DNA of 64,000 bases, taken from assembly GCF_019925205.1 (NCBI RefSeq), contig NC_083566.1, forward strand, positions 8,928,001 through 8,992,000, in the 5' to 3' direction. The position numbers were made by a program, and so were the translations under genes. Shown here one piece after another: positions 1 through 12,679 of this stretch (positions within the stretch are counted from its first letter, which is position 1; every line of letters begins with the position of its first letter). Under the pieces are notes generated by a model that was not told where the DNA came from, did no database searches, and was given only the letters and a program-made list of their open reading frames with translations. Source of the stretch: Metopolophium dirhodum (lineage: Eukaryota > Arthropoda > Insecta > Hemiptera > Aphididae).

Positions 1-715
1 GATCATAAATAATAAGTCGATAATATATTTGAACTAAAAGACAAACTCGTCAAAGATATTTTGATTTTCGATACAACAATGTATGAAATTGATATATCAA
101 TTTCCAAACAGGTTTAGCGGCATAGTATAGGTTAGTAGTAAAAACACAACCATTCCCGCATATTTTATGATACATCCGAGTTTGTATGAATTTCGAGTAA
201 AATAGAAATATTACAAAACACATACACAGATAAAAAAAAGAAAACTCACCACGAATTCCCATAATAAATCCACGGTCATAACGTAAGCCAACATTTTAGT
301 ATGCAGGTCGATGTCGAGGTTTTATACTGACGAAAAATAAATAATAAGAATAATAATAATAAAATAAAAACAGAAAATATACGAGGGGCGTGTGAGATAA
401 TAATAATATATACTATCGCTAGACGCTAGGTAAATGCGGGAAGCGTAAAATTCGTTTCTCGTATTTATGTGTTCCGTAACTTAATTGAGCTCGTAAAAGA
501 AAAAAAAAAGAAAACCAATCGTCACGCGAGGGTGGTTTACACGTTTCGCAAGTGTGCAGGGCTAGTTTCGATAATATTCACGGTTATCTGTTCAATCAAA
601 GCGTTATTATTCCGATTTATTCACAATAATATCCACGAGCGAAAAACGTTTACGGAAACAGTAATCTAAAACGCCGGGAATTTCTATCAGCGTTTCTGTA
701 TACCTATTATGACAC

Positions 716-772
716 ATATATATATATATACCTATAATGTATATCGTATATATATATATATATATAATATAC
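716..772. repeat. (TA)n microsatellite, compound
   Basis: Two alternating TA tracts are separated by a short interruption containing 'cctataatgtatatcg'. This is a simple-sequence repeat. Confidence 0.85.
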
Positions 773-3700
773 GTGCACCACTACGATTCATAAATTTCCA
801 TTTATCCCTTTGCAGAGATTTCTACGCTCTAGCCCCCGGCTAAGTACTTTGGTAATAATAATATATTATAATAAAGCTCGGTGAAAAACGGTCGATAGTG
901 GATGGCTTAACATTCGGTGCCGACTGATTTATGAGAGTTTTTATTCACAATAATTCTCTGATCACTTTTACTTTGACGGAAGGTCCGTGTCGATGTATTT
1001 TCTAAACATTTTATTTTAAGTCGATCTTCACACAAAATATAATTCTGGTGGATATACAATACTATTGAACAGATTATCATTATGAATTATTATAATGTGT
1101 GTGAAGTCAAACACTCCGTCGACTTTGTCTAAATTACAGCAGAAGAATTGTGTAAGTGGTGCAGCTTAATTTATAAGTAATTGTTAGTTGGTTTTTTTTT
1201 CAAAGTTCTGTTTTTAATAATAAAATATATTGAGGGTAAATAATGTTTTTCTCCATGACTTTTTTGGTCAAATCGTAGATTTTGTTTTATCACGCTAATT
1301 ACTTTTTATAGTCTAGTAAACCGAGAACTGGATTATATTTTTTTTAATTAAAAAAATCTAATTAACTAGCATCAAATCTACATACTGATGATATTCGTTG
1401 GACGATAACCGAGAGAATAAAATATAGATTAGGCTTCTTTCTAAAAACTTTAAAATTCTAATATTAGCGTTTTATGGTAGTTTAGAATTTCATAAATACC
1501 TACAAAAATGAAATTTGACACTGAAAAATAATATATATTCCAACAACATTGCGCTATACTTTGCATTACACGACTTTGGATTTTGAGTCGAGTAAAGAGA
1601 ACGTTTATAATTGTTTAAATTTTGCAGGACTTATAATACTTGAAACACTTGAGGATTAACTGATTTTTGTGGTGGCTTATAACCGATAATTTATAAACAT
1701 ATTATAAACAATCAGGAACTGGCATATAAAATAAACAAATATTATGTTAATTAATAGAAAAGTCAGTAGGTACACTCATTCGATGTAATGCGGATATTTT
1801 ATTACAGTTATTATTTTTTTGAATATCTGCCATGTTTTCTTTCAGGTCTCAAAAATATTTTGTTAAAATTCAGAAGGCCTAATATTTTTTTGGTAATCCT
1901 ACAACCTAAACACTGGGCCAAGTTTGGTTATCGTCCTGGCCAATTTATCGATTCCCATCTGCCAATCTACTATTTAATGGAAATGATTGTTAATCGAATA
2001 TTTAGATAAATGCATCAGGATTCTTCTTGCAAGAAGTATGATATTTCTAATTTAATTATACATGAATTATATTGTTTTCAGAACCTTATAATTATTGATA
2101 AATAAAAGCTGTCTAATATTTAATGAAAATTTTTGTTAGGTATCTTGTTCTTCCTATAAATTGGTTTGAGTTTTTCATATTATTAGCATATTATTACCAT
2201 CGATTAATATTCATTCCATACTACACATGGCCATGGAATCAGCCTACTGATAAGTCTAGTTTTTACTTAATTGGTCATGTCTTGAAAATGTATTTTCATC
2301 AATAAAAAATTTTATTTTTGGTAAAAAGTTCACGTTCATTTAACTTATCTTGTACCCAATGAAAAAAGTTTAAACGAGTTTATGTATCGTCCGGTCGAAG
2401 TTCATGTATGAACATTGTTTTATAATTTTATAACCATGAACCTTAAGTATTTTTTTATTAACACGATTAATGCCAGCTCTTTAAGCGAAACTAACCAATA
2501 GCAAAGTAAGTACCTATTTTGGCTATAAAAAACGCGTACTAAACTTTATACGATAGAATTTATTTTAAGGAATTCAATGGGCGGATAATAATAATATGGG
2601 TATTTTTGTTGACCTTGTTACTTGTTAATACCTATATTAAGAATTTCAATTTAAAATTGAGGAAAATTTAATATATAATTTATATAATAAAACTTTAATA
2701 TATATATATTATAACTAATATTAGTAAGTACCTATACTAACAATTTCTTAAAATTCAGCAAATATTTTACATTACGTTGTTTATCTACTGTGTATCAATA
2801 ATATAGACATAACTAACATTAAACTATAACTAAACTGTACTGTATACATTAATTGGGTTTTTGATTTAAGTAACAATAAATTGGATGCATGTCAAGTAAA
2901 CGTTATAACAACTTCACCACATAAACTGATCTAAAATACACGCTGTATGTTTTAGGCATGCGTATACTGTATACACTTCATGGGTTGTGGTCGTAACTCG
3001 AAGTGTTCGCTAAGTGCAAACATAAAGTTTCTATAAAATACTAAAATGTGTCAAACACGTATTATCCTATTGACCAATGGACGGATTATTGTTGACGATG
3101 ATTCAGGTCAAATTTAGTATTTCTGCTGACGAAGCTGTTATAACTAGAGTTGAGTTTCAGGTAGAATAAAACGGAAACCAAACGCTCCGATTTCTCAAAC
3201 TACTGTTTTCGCTTCAAAGTCTACCTAAATTGCATATATCGAGCAGAAAAGGTTCTTCCGCTGCCAATAGAATTTTCCGTGTGCTCGTGGGGGATGATAT
3301 TTTAGTTTCAGAATTATTTCAATAGAAACCATTAAAGTGCTCCATCGAGAGAGATTAGGACACTTAAACAGCTAACAGCGTGGTCAAAACACTTTTAGTC
3401 CGAAAGTCAAGGTTTTCAAAATGACATCGAATTGATAAAAAATAATTTTTCTTTAGATATTTGATTTTATAAATCACGATACAATATTTGGTTATTAAAT
3501 TATCGATTGGTTTGTGGGTAATACATTTATACCTACGAAAATTGTTTTGCCACTAAATATACTACCTATGTATGATATTAAGCAGCGACATGGAAAGATA
3601 TATATATAATATATATATATATTTACACGCAAGAGTTGGATGTTGTTAAATATAACATTAAAATACATTACAGTAGGTAGATGTTGCAATGCAGAAACGT

Positions 3701-5075
3701 TCTACGTTTCAGTCCGAGTAATTAGAGTAGAAGGTAAAATAATGTATAAAATGCATAGTAATTAGTAGTACTGTATAAAAAGGGTCGGGAAATAAAATAA
3801 ACAAACAATGTTTTTCAATTATAATGAGTATATGTGGATGTTGAACTATGGAAATCCCAGTAATAAATAAGAATTGAATTTCGTCAGATCCGTTGGATGA
3901 CGTGACTTGAAACAGTAGAGCGAAAATATAGCGAGAAGGAGCGTCAGCCACGTAAGGGTAGATGGACGCGTGGAGGCATTTTATTTTATATGACTTATAT
4001 TTTAACTCAATTTCGGAGGTATCTGTACCTATACTGTCGAATTACGTCGCAGGTTATTCGGGTGTGGTACAGGAGATAATGCACGTCTCTGGGGATACAA
4101 TTGTCCTTTGAATTGGACGAGCTTATACGTTCCACGGTTAAGGCGAATGGCGCACAACAACAGCGACAACAACAGCGACAGTGCAAATAAGTCTTTTTTG
4201 GAATTCGTTAGTTTTATTTTTTATTCGTTGCTATGAACGTCTGAACCAAAAATAAAATCTAAGGGTCTATATTTACATAATTAAGGTTTTCCGCAAGATA
4301 CGTTGGCGGTCACGACTATAGTAAGTTGATAGGTAAAAAAATAGTATATAAACACAAAACTACAAAACAATACAAAACTAAATAATAAACGCAAAACTAG
4401 AATACGCACGCGCGTGCATGTTATTATTTAAAATTTACCAATTTAAGTGTGCTAATTGTGATGTCCCCGTTCTGGTTTGTTTATTTATTATTTTAATATT
4501 ATGCAAAAGTGAAACATAATCACAACATTGATACTATAAAATGTCCCTTTTTTCAAAATTGTTTAATATGCCCTCAAATGGTACATCGAAAAATAGTAGC
4601 TATATAGGTAATATGAGTAAATATATAAATCTGAATAAACGAGTTTGGCAAGGGTGTGATTGATTGGTGTTTTCATCATATATAATATCGATTGTTCTAC
4701 ATCCCTTTCAATTTTTTTTTTGGTCAAAGTCGACATTGATCCATTTATTATTTGATGCACAGACAACATGTGCGTGGAACCGCGCGTTCTTGTATAATGA
4801 CGGTTGGATTTCAGGAGGAACGAAAAATCATTGCTTGATGGTGAAATTATGACGAAACGTAGAAAAACGGTCAACGGAGTTTTAACGGAGATGTGTATCT
4901 ATATATTTGTATAAGCAAATTCTCGCGGAAAACGTTATTTTCACCGTAATAATTTCGACCAACAGCAGCTACCAGTAATAAAAATAACCATAAATTACCC
5001 CTCTTTGGAAGTGAAAAACCGTTTACTTTGCGCCCTTTTACATTAAAATGTCCAACGAAAATTTCATATACATGA

Positions 5076-5098
5076 ATATATATATATATATATATATT
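5076..5098. repeat. (AT)n microsatellite
   Basis: This is an uninterrupted AT dinucleotide run followed by imperfect TAT-rich sequence. Confidence 0.85.
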
Positions 5099-6000
5099 AT
5101 ATATTATATCATTTAAGTTTTTCGTTTATTTTCGGTTATTTAATATTTTTTTTTTTAATATAACACATTTATTATACACGCACAGGACGCGCGACGTCGA
5201 GATGAAATATCAACGTGTGCGACAAGAAGACGAAATGCTCCTACGCCGTAACAATGCCTTATAAGTTATAATACAAGTCATGCATGCATCTTGTGTGTAT
5301 GTGTGTCATATATATATAGTATGTAATTTAATTTCACTAAAACTACCTTCAAATTCGTTTTTGAATATAATGGCTAAAAAAGCCATTACGCGATAGTGTT
5401 CACACAGACACATTCGCTAACATTAGATGGTACATGCACGCGTACATTTAAATGGCATCAATTCTTTAGCCACTGACAGGTAAACGATAATGGGCCATTT
5501 CTGAAATCGTTTTCTCCATATAATATCAGCTGATGAATAAAGATTTCTTACAGGATAAGTCGATAGTTGTTTTCGTTCGTTGAGACGGTGCCATTTTGAT
5601 TAGACGTAGGTGGATCTTTTATCCGATCGATATTTTTATCAACAACGCTATAATAATTGAGTAAAACTAATTTTTCTTGGTGTAGGGATAATATGGCATA
5701 GTTTAATAGCTAACTCAAAAGAATATTTATTATTAATAACGCTATGATATTGTATATAATTCAATATGTTTATTTTAAGCATAAACCAAGTGAGGGAAAA
5801 TGAAAAAATAAATGTAAAATGTAAATAAATTACACAATATTAATATACGAGTTGACCAGTTGGAAATAGTAGAATTTAAAAAAAAAAACATGCTTTGAAA
5901 TTCATTGTTTTGCAACTACATCTAATTTTAAATCAAAAATTAATGGTATACTTTGTTTTAAAACTTTTGATTTTTACAGACAAATTAACAATAAAACGAT

Positions 6001-6023
6001 GGTTAGGCCAACCTAACCTAACC
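6001..6023. repeat. Interstitial telomere motif in foldback arrangement
   Basis: The sequence reads GGTTAGG, then CCAA, then CCTAACCTAACC. TTAGG is the canonical insect telomere repeat, so the motif appears in both orientations head to head within 23 bases. The array is very short, so coincidence in AT-rich DNA is possible. Confidence 0.45.
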
Positions 6024-7639
6024 TTGAAAAAGATAATATTTTTTAATTTCTTAAAAATATATTACATACTTTCTCTTTGCAACTGGTCTACTTGGTATGT
6101 AACGTAGCTGTTGTAATCACCGATGAGTAAGTTCATTTTAACATAATTGAGTAAAGGAGTGATATTATTAGTTATTTAAAAAGTGAAAATAAATTTCAGT
6201 AATAATGTACTATGATTGGGAAATAAGGATGACGCGGTATTTTCTATGAAGATGGAGAAGTGATGTTAGAAAGGAGTATACAACTCAAAGGTGATTGAAG
6301 CGACGGGTGATTGTCGGCCTTCTGGATACTTGTGGAGTATTTAATTTTGGGAGTAGAGCTGTGGAATGTGGCTGCTCCTCTTATTGAGTCGAGCTGTTAA
6401 TTTGTATGTTAGTCATCCTGCACTGCAAGGATTGTTATTTGGTTATACCGGCACAGCAGTTGTTACATTTATTTAGTCTCTTCTATTAGTTCTTGAAGGT
6501 TCGTCTGTAAGATGATTACATTCCAATTTAATGCACGATATAAAATTACCACAACTTCAAAAATGTTTTAAATGTTTTGATCACAATTATTTTTCCAACG
6601 ATAGTAAACAGTCGCACTTTCTGGGGAAATTTAAGACCAAAAGTCACACCGGTAAAAATGAAAGGATCAATAATATAACGGCGACGCCCAGCACACATTG
6701 CACAACAACGAAACCGGACTTATGTTTGCTAAACATTTACTCGTATATTGCGAAATGGAGGACACACGAACTTGAATACGATTGGTTACCTTCAGTATAT
6801 TATGTGCGCAGAACGGTGTCGGGGAGGTTTATGCATTTTTTCAAACATTCGTCAGGCATATTCGATGGACGATGGTTCGTGACAGGATTATGTAGTACCT
6901 ATAGTGAACTATAGGTACGAACATATTGGAAACGTCTCGTTTTTGCGTATTTGATCATCGATGTCCCGAAAACCGGATCGCTAGTGAATCCTAAGTAATG
7001 AAGATATTAATAATGAAAACAAATGCTCGGGGAATCACTCGTCTTGTTAATATTGACGATAATCTCATTTTGAGATACGCGCTGTTTCAGTTTAAGCGAC
7101 GAATTTTAATTTGCGTGTGCGTGGATATGTTATATTCCCTATCCGCAATATAATATACCCACTATTATTTAACCGACCGAATAAAACGACCGGATAAGTG
7201 TGTCCGCGTAAATAGAGCGTTAAGAGTCTGATATGTAATACAACCGAGGATTGACGCGGAGTCGCTTTTGACAACTCTCAGCTCTATAATTTATATATAC
7301 GTATATGATATGTATTTGGTGGGTCTAAGAAGCTTGACAAAATGATTAGATTGTTGTCGTGTGTGCCATGCATAGTGTTATAATCCTTCTATACCACTAA
7401 CACGGTTTACTTGGAATTTGGAATTCGTTATCCGACCCGTGATGAAAAAAAATGTTCACCGCAGATACCACCGTCACACTTTTTAATATTATTCTATACA
7501 ATGACGCGTGTGCAGTATAATCGCAGGTACACGCGCAGTGTACGCTACTCGTTTCGGACATTAAAAACGCGACTCGAAAACCCGCCACTGACATAATGGT
7601 ATATACAGGATAAGGCGAACAAGAATATACGCATTATAT
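6024..7639. other. AT-rich non-coding stretch
   Basis: I see no supportable gene here apart from the unassigned open frame at 6531-6914, listed separately. The GC content rises gradually towards 7640. Confidence 0.5.
6531..6914 (+). CDS. Unassigned 127-codon open frame, probably not a gene
   Basis: This is one of the longest uninterrupted ATG-started frames in the window outside the LINE. The predicted product is about 127 residues, basic, and rich in His, Lys and Thr in the middle. I recognise no domain, signal peptide or transmembrane segment. Flanking splice sites or a polyadenylation signal that would frame it as an exon are not obvious. In AT-rich DNA with a locally higher GC content, a frame of this length can occur by chance. 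I list it only because of its length. Confidence 0.12.
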   Translation: MHDIKLPQLQKCFKCFDHNYFSNDSKQSHFLGKFKTKSHTGKNERINNITATPSTHCTTTKPDLCLLNIYSYIAKWRTHELEYDWLPSVYYVRRTVSGRFMHFFKHSSGIFDGRWFVTGLCSTYSEL

Positions 7640-8010
7640 CTGTGGGCACTTGTGTATGTGTGTGTGTGTGTTGTACGGTAGGTGTGCCATTATATAACTG
7701 GAGTATACCGTGGCAGGGTCGACCATCCGATAACGGCGTGGCAGTGTAGCGTCTGTATTATTGCTTCGGCGATAAAACCTCCGGACGTATTAAACTGCTG
7801 GAATGTCGTAATTCCGTTTCGTTATTTATAAAATGTGTTCGAATTGTATATCCTGCTATATTCGTGGTGTGCACACCCTCGGGTTGTCGTCGATGTCGTC
7901 GATCGATCGGGGCCGACCGGCCGACTGAACGACCGACACACATATACGTGCTCGTACGCACGCACGCAGGCACGTAGCCAGCATTCTTTTTTTCGAGCGG
8001 ATAGTTTTTA
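7640..8010. promoter_or_regulatory. CpG-rich block, possible regulatory region
   Basis: Base composition shifts clearly away from the AT-rich surroundings. CpG dinucleotides cluster, with repeated GTCGTCGATGT-like and GGCCGACCGGCCGAC-like words near 7885-7935 and a CGTACGCACGCACG run near 7953. Frames on both strands overlap the block, which is what high GC produces by chance. A promoter, enhancer or untranslated exon is possible. This is inference from composition only. Confidence 0.25.
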
Positions 8011-8415
8011 CCTGGTCCCATGTGATGGTATTTTTTTTGTGCACAGAACGAGAGACAACACATTTTTTGTTTTTATATTTATATTTTATTTTATGTACCG
8101 CAAACACGCGTAAGTACATAACATACCCGCTTGAAACAAATAAACAATATTAATTTCCCTAGTCAGATGTGTCGACTGTGTCGTAATGTTTGTTTGTAGA
8201 TCATATAGTTGATGTTTAAATATGTGGATATATTATAAAAACATCAATCATTGCGAAGAATGATGAAAGATTGTTCCACATAATATATTTCTTTACCCTG
8301 TTATTCCAAAATTCCAAAATACAATTAATTTAAATAAAATACAATACAAATTGTTTTAATACATAAAATATTATAGGTATTTTCATATTACGTTAACTCT
8401 AAAATCGTTATTTTT

Positions 8416-8435
8416 GATTCCGAGCGGAGCGATAA
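8416..8435 (+). repeat. Solo end-like fragment of the 54412-55850 repeat family
   Basis: The 20 bases from GATTCCGAGCGG match the minus-strand end at 55836 (GATTCTGAGCGAAGCGATGA) at 17 of 20 positions. The rest of that repeat does not follow, so this looks like an isolated terminus or a short relic. Confidence 0.4.
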
Positions 8436-8448
8436 CAATATATTACTA

Positions 8449-8451
<3 letters not shown>

Positions 8452-8485
<34 letters not shown>
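8452..8485. repeat. (TTA)n microsatellite
   Basis: This is an uninterrupted TTA trinucleotide run of about 34 bases. Confidence 0.9.
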
Positions 8486-8488
<3 letters not shown>

Positions 8489-8645
8489 GGTTTAGGTTCA
8501 CACCTTGTCTTCGCTCAAACGCTCAGATCGTTTTCATGTGCAATGATTCAACATCGAATTAAAATACAAGTTATTTAACACATAGGTATATTACAGCAAC
8601 TTATTACCCAATGACACTTGACTGTGCCGATACCTACTGTACAAC

Positions 8646-9499
8646 AGAGTGCAGGGGCGGGTGTATAGTGGGGGGGGGGGAGTGGCGGTTTACGCGTGAC
8701 GTGGCCATTACCCCCTCCCCCATTGGGACTTTTAAAAAAAATTGTTTTAATTAGTTAATTTTAAGATGTAGATAAAACAGCGTAGAAACTATGATTTCAC
8801 CAACACATTGAGCATAATAATACTAACATTTCCAAAATAAAATATTCCAAAAAATCACTTGAGAAATAAGTTACATACGTTCCTAAGTTTTAATTCGTAT
8901 ACCGCTTCACAGAATTATTTGAAGAATCGGCCTTCTTAGGCCTTAGCGCTCCTGGCGGTCAATGCTCGCATTAAATGCCGTAATATAAAGATTCAAAAAT
9001 GTCTTAATTAAAGATCGGAAGTGACCACACAGTCTACATTGTGATATTAACTAATTAAAAAACAAAAAAATAAATGTTTTGAAAATAACTTACAAATTAA
9101 GTTTGAGCGTTTTTATTTGAAAGTACCACCAAATACAGCATTCCAAAAACGTATTTTGAAGAAAAAAATCCAAAAAACGCTAAGAAGCTGAACTGAATTC
9201 ATGCCAAACTTAAAGTTTTACACTTTGGGATTTAAAACGCGATATTTCTGTGTACCTACTCAGTACAGTCAGATTTATAAACTGTAACTAAGATTATTTA
9301 ATTAATTATAATAATTACAATAATTGTTAATCAATGTTTCTTCAGAGTATTTAAACTGAACTTGGATTCTCTTATGAACCCATATAAGTTAATTATTAAT
9401 TAATATAGATATAAAATTGTTATTGTACTTTATATATCACTCAAAAATATTCCAACTCACCACCCCTTTAAACAAGCTTCAGATCTGCCCCTGAGAGTG
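8646..9499. mobile_element. hAT-like MITE with flanking repeats
   Basis: The element body is 8652-9493 (842 bp). The left end reads CAGGGGCGGGTG and the right end, read in reverse, reads CAGGGGCAGATC, so the termini share CAGGGGC. Both sides abut the same direct repeat AGAGTG (8646-8651 and 9494-9499). CAGGG-type termini are typical of hAT-superfamily elements, which usually make 8-bp duplications. Only 6 bp are clear here, so the superfamily call is an inference. The body has no long ORF, so the element is non-autonomous. An 11-G tract sits just inside the left end (8670-8680), and C-rich sequence follows at 8709-8722. Confidence 0.7.
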
Positions 9500-10712
9500 T
9501 TTACTTACTTTCACCCTTTTTTTATTTGATAATGATTAATAAACCATTGTTATGAACATGTAGCACTGGACAAAACACGGACATTTTAATTATTTAATTA
9601 TATTAAAAAAAAACAATAGAGACAACTAAATTTGAATACAGTCACAGCCTACCGTGATTAATATAAATATAAATTATAATATTAACTAAATCAATTATGG
9701 TTATAGTATTCAAAATACTAATGTCACTCGGTATAAACTCACCTCACGACATTTAACTCTCAATATAAATAAACCGAATACATAATGTGAATATTATTTT
9801 ACATCGTACGCTACGTGGATGCCATACCATTATAATCGTATAACATTCACATGCAATATGTGTAATATATGACTCGGATGAAAAAGCGATAAGTACGTGA
9901 CGTTAATAAAATCGGTGGTTAACGCCACAACACATCACACACACACGCATTCAGGCGTTTAATTTGGTGATTTTTTTAGGTCGCTGGGGGACTGCGACGG
10001 TGAATTGAGTACTCGACGTTTTATTTTTAATTGGTATTTCACAGTTGCAGGGACGGGGTTTTGTCTTTGTGAAAGGGAGTAGAAAAAAAAACTCCTTAAT
10101 ATACTGTATATTATAAACGTCGAATCTTACGCTCTAAAAAAGTGCACTACACAATTAATATATAATTTAATAATAATAATAGTTATGGTTACCTATATAA
10201 TACATATTATAATACCTACTATATAGACGAGTGCGAATCGATTTAACAAACATTTTATAATAAATATTAATTGTCACATAGTTTTTATATTATATATTAT
10301 ATTAATACTGTCGAGCGCATTCGAGTCGATATCGATGATGTCGTGGCGGGCGTTGGATAATTTTTGCGGTGTTTGTAGATGAGGTCGGACGAATGTGATA
10401 CCGCTTTTCCACGAGCCATCGTAGGCATGATATATTAATATATTATTATTATTTATTACAATATTATTATTATCATCATCATAATTTTTAACACCAACAA
10501 TATAAAGCTTATTGAGTCGTTAATAGCGCGTCAAGGGGTGTCACCCCCCGGCGATAATACACCACAATTTACCGTCTATACTTTGACGAAAATCGCGACT
10601 ATGAGGTCGTAATGACATCGTCATCTGGGCCAACATTTTGCCAGAACGTCGTATATACTGACGTCACTTTTGTTTGTTTAATGTCTACAAATGTATGTGA
10701 AAAATTGTTAGG
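9500..10712. other. AT-rich non-coding stretch
   Basis: I see no gene here. A short CpG-richer patch lies at 10310-10420, including GATGTCGTGGCGGGCG, and another at 10520-10620. Otherwise the stretch holds ATT/TAA runs. Confidence 0.55.
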
Positions 10713-11065
10713 TTAAGAGTACGCTGATTGGAATGACCTTTCATACAATTAAGAAGTAAGAATATTATCTAGTGAACATCATAGGGTTTTTATAGATTTT
10801 ATTTTAAGGCAAGTAATGAGTATTTTAAGATTGTAAATTGTTTGTGCATTTTAACATACTCATAACTTGCTATAAAAGAAGAATTTAAAAAAAAAACGTA
10901 GAGCTGGTTCACTAGATAATAATTTTACCTTTAAATTTTAAAAGAGGTCAATTCACCCTTAATTTTTAAACTAAAAGTGCTAAACGTGATCTGCTGAGCG
11001 TACAATTTGGTATGTTATGCGTTTATAAGACAGAGAGAACGCATGCGGGTGTAGCACCCTCTTAA
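10713..11065. mobile_element. TTAA-flanked MITE, copy 1
   Basis: The body is 10717-11061 (345 bp) with TTAA on both sides (10713-10716 and 11062-11065). The right end, reversed, reads GAGGGTGCTACACCCGCATG. The left end reads GAGTACGCTGATTGGAATG and is only weakly similar. The right end resembles the ends of copy 2 at 11325-11774. Inside is an inverted pair: AGGCAAGTAATGAGTATTTTAAG (near 10808-10830) and, opposing it, TTAACATACTCATAACTTGCT (near 10851-10872). TTAA targets are typical of piggyBac-type elements, but assignment to that group is inference. Confidence 0.5.
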
Positions 11066-11324
11066 GTGTGCATCCTATACAAATTTATCATAAAATACAA
11101 CTGCGTTAACTACATTAATGTATGTTGAACTATACAATCGTCAATTTGTCTCTATATTTAAATACAATTTTTATGGAGATCGGCTCTTTGTTGTATTCAT
11201 ACAATAACACTTTTGTGCATCATATTATTCATGACAAGCTAGTCTACATATTTTAATAAATAATTCAATCTGATGATTGTCTTTTGAATGGTGAGAAATG
11301 GCACCAATCAGAATATCAGATGTT

Positions 11325-11774
11325 TTAAGGGAACGCCACACCCGAATGTGTTGTAGGCATCCGTTTTACAAACGTAGTACTATTATACTATACAAAAGGT
11401 TCGTTCAGTAGAACCAATTTGGTGTTGTTAGCTTCAATACTAGAGCGATTTATTGACTTATGGTCAAACTTAAAGGCAAGTGATTTTATTTCTTAGCTCT
11501 GATTTATCGTTGGGTATTCACGACATTTTATGTTACTTATTTTTTTTTGCAACTTATTATGAGTATGTAAAATATTAAAATATTAAAATGTTCATAACTC
11601 GCTTGAAAATTAAAACATCGTAAAAACCAACGAAAGATCATAGATAATGTGCTAACCTATAAGTTTCATCATATTATTTTTAATATTAAAGTTAATAACA
11701 CAAAATTGGTTACACAAATTTGTTACGGTACAACGTAAGACGGATAAAACACAGTATGCGGGCATGTGGTTTAA
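11325..11774. mobile_element. TTAA-flanked MITE, copy 2
   Basis: The body is 11329-11770 (442 bp) with TTAA at 11325-11328 and 11771-11774. The left end (GGGAACGCCACACCCGAATG, then a TGTGTTGTAGGCATCCGTT-like stretch) is matched in inverted orientation by the right end (CCACATGCCCGCATACTGTG, then TTTTATCCGTCTTAC). The imperfect terminal inverted repeats are therefore at least 40 bp. There is no ORF. It lies about 260 bp from copy 1 and shares end motifs and the 'AGGCAAGT...' interior word with it, so the two are likely members of one family. Confidence 0.6.
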
Positions 11775-12679
11775 ATATGCGCATCTAAAGTTTAAATATT
11801 TGTGCCGGTTAAAACCTCAGCATTTTGTTTTCTATAGTACTATCATATAATATAGCTAAAACAATATATTTTTATAACACAGTTTTATAAGTAGTTTTAG
11901 TATTTAGATTTTAGATCTTTAACTAGGAATTATTTTAAAAATAAACTGTTATAAATCATTAATAATCAAAAACTAGTTTTGTACCAGATACATAAAGTAT
12001 TTTTCTTAGGGTTGATAATATCAAACAATATTTTTCTGCACCACTTCAAAACGAAAATTTAAATAATCAAATTTTACTTCTGAACTCCAATTTAAATTAT
12101 AAAATATTTATAACAATAGTACCTATGTTATACATTTTATAACAATTCAAATCAAAACAAACCAAACTTTAATTTATTCATAATATATTAGTTTTATATG
12201 AGTAAAATAATTACATATACCATATACGTACATATTGCATATTATTATATCTTACGAGAAAACATAAATTGATTACTATAATAACTGTTATACTAATGTT
12301 TATAATAATATACTATTACCAGCGTAGCAGCAGGCACAACGCCATACTTATCATAATATTATAATATCGATTACCTGCAGCAGGGACCTAAGAATTCGAT
12401 TATAATTCGAGGACAGAACCTAGCTCAAGCCTATAGATAAGCTTAAAATAAGATTATGTGTAAATATGTATGTAACATAATATAATTGTCTACAGTCTAT
12501 ATACAGTCTAGACTGGAAGGTCTTCTTGCCACCCGTTAAATAGTAGTCACCGTTTTCTCTTAATTTCGTGAAATGATAATAATAAGCCCCATTTTTTGTG
12601 AACTCGTCATTACATTCATTGGAAGTTTAAAGTATTTATTTAAACATAATTTATTTTTTAATCTATTTCGTAAAGAGTT
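11775..12679. other. AT-rich non-coding stretch
   Basis: I see no gene here. The DNA is AT-rich with many TAATA words. A CAGCGTAGCAGCAGG patch near 12320 is the only local GC increase. Confidence 0.55.

Larger units (their letters stand above)
1..6000. other. AT-rich non-coding stretch
   Basis: I see no supportable gene here. The open frames are short (at most about 100 codons), lack recognisable domains and have the composition expected of AT-rich DNA. The stretch holds microsatellites near 716-772, 3597-3622 and 5076-5098. A splice-acceptor-like site (pyrimidine-rich tract then TTTGCAG) lies just before 819 and is followed by about 40 bases of higher GC, but no frame there continues convincingly. 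Nothing else stands out. Confidence 0.6.

Noticed and set aside
819..862. Exon after a good acceptor (CCCTTTGCAG)
   Set aside because: The following GC-richer patch is only about 40 bases, with stops in two frames and no clear donor, so an exon cannot be supported.
10040..10085. CAGGGACGGGGTTTTG as a hAT left end
   Set aside because: No matching inverted end with flanking duplication was found downstream.
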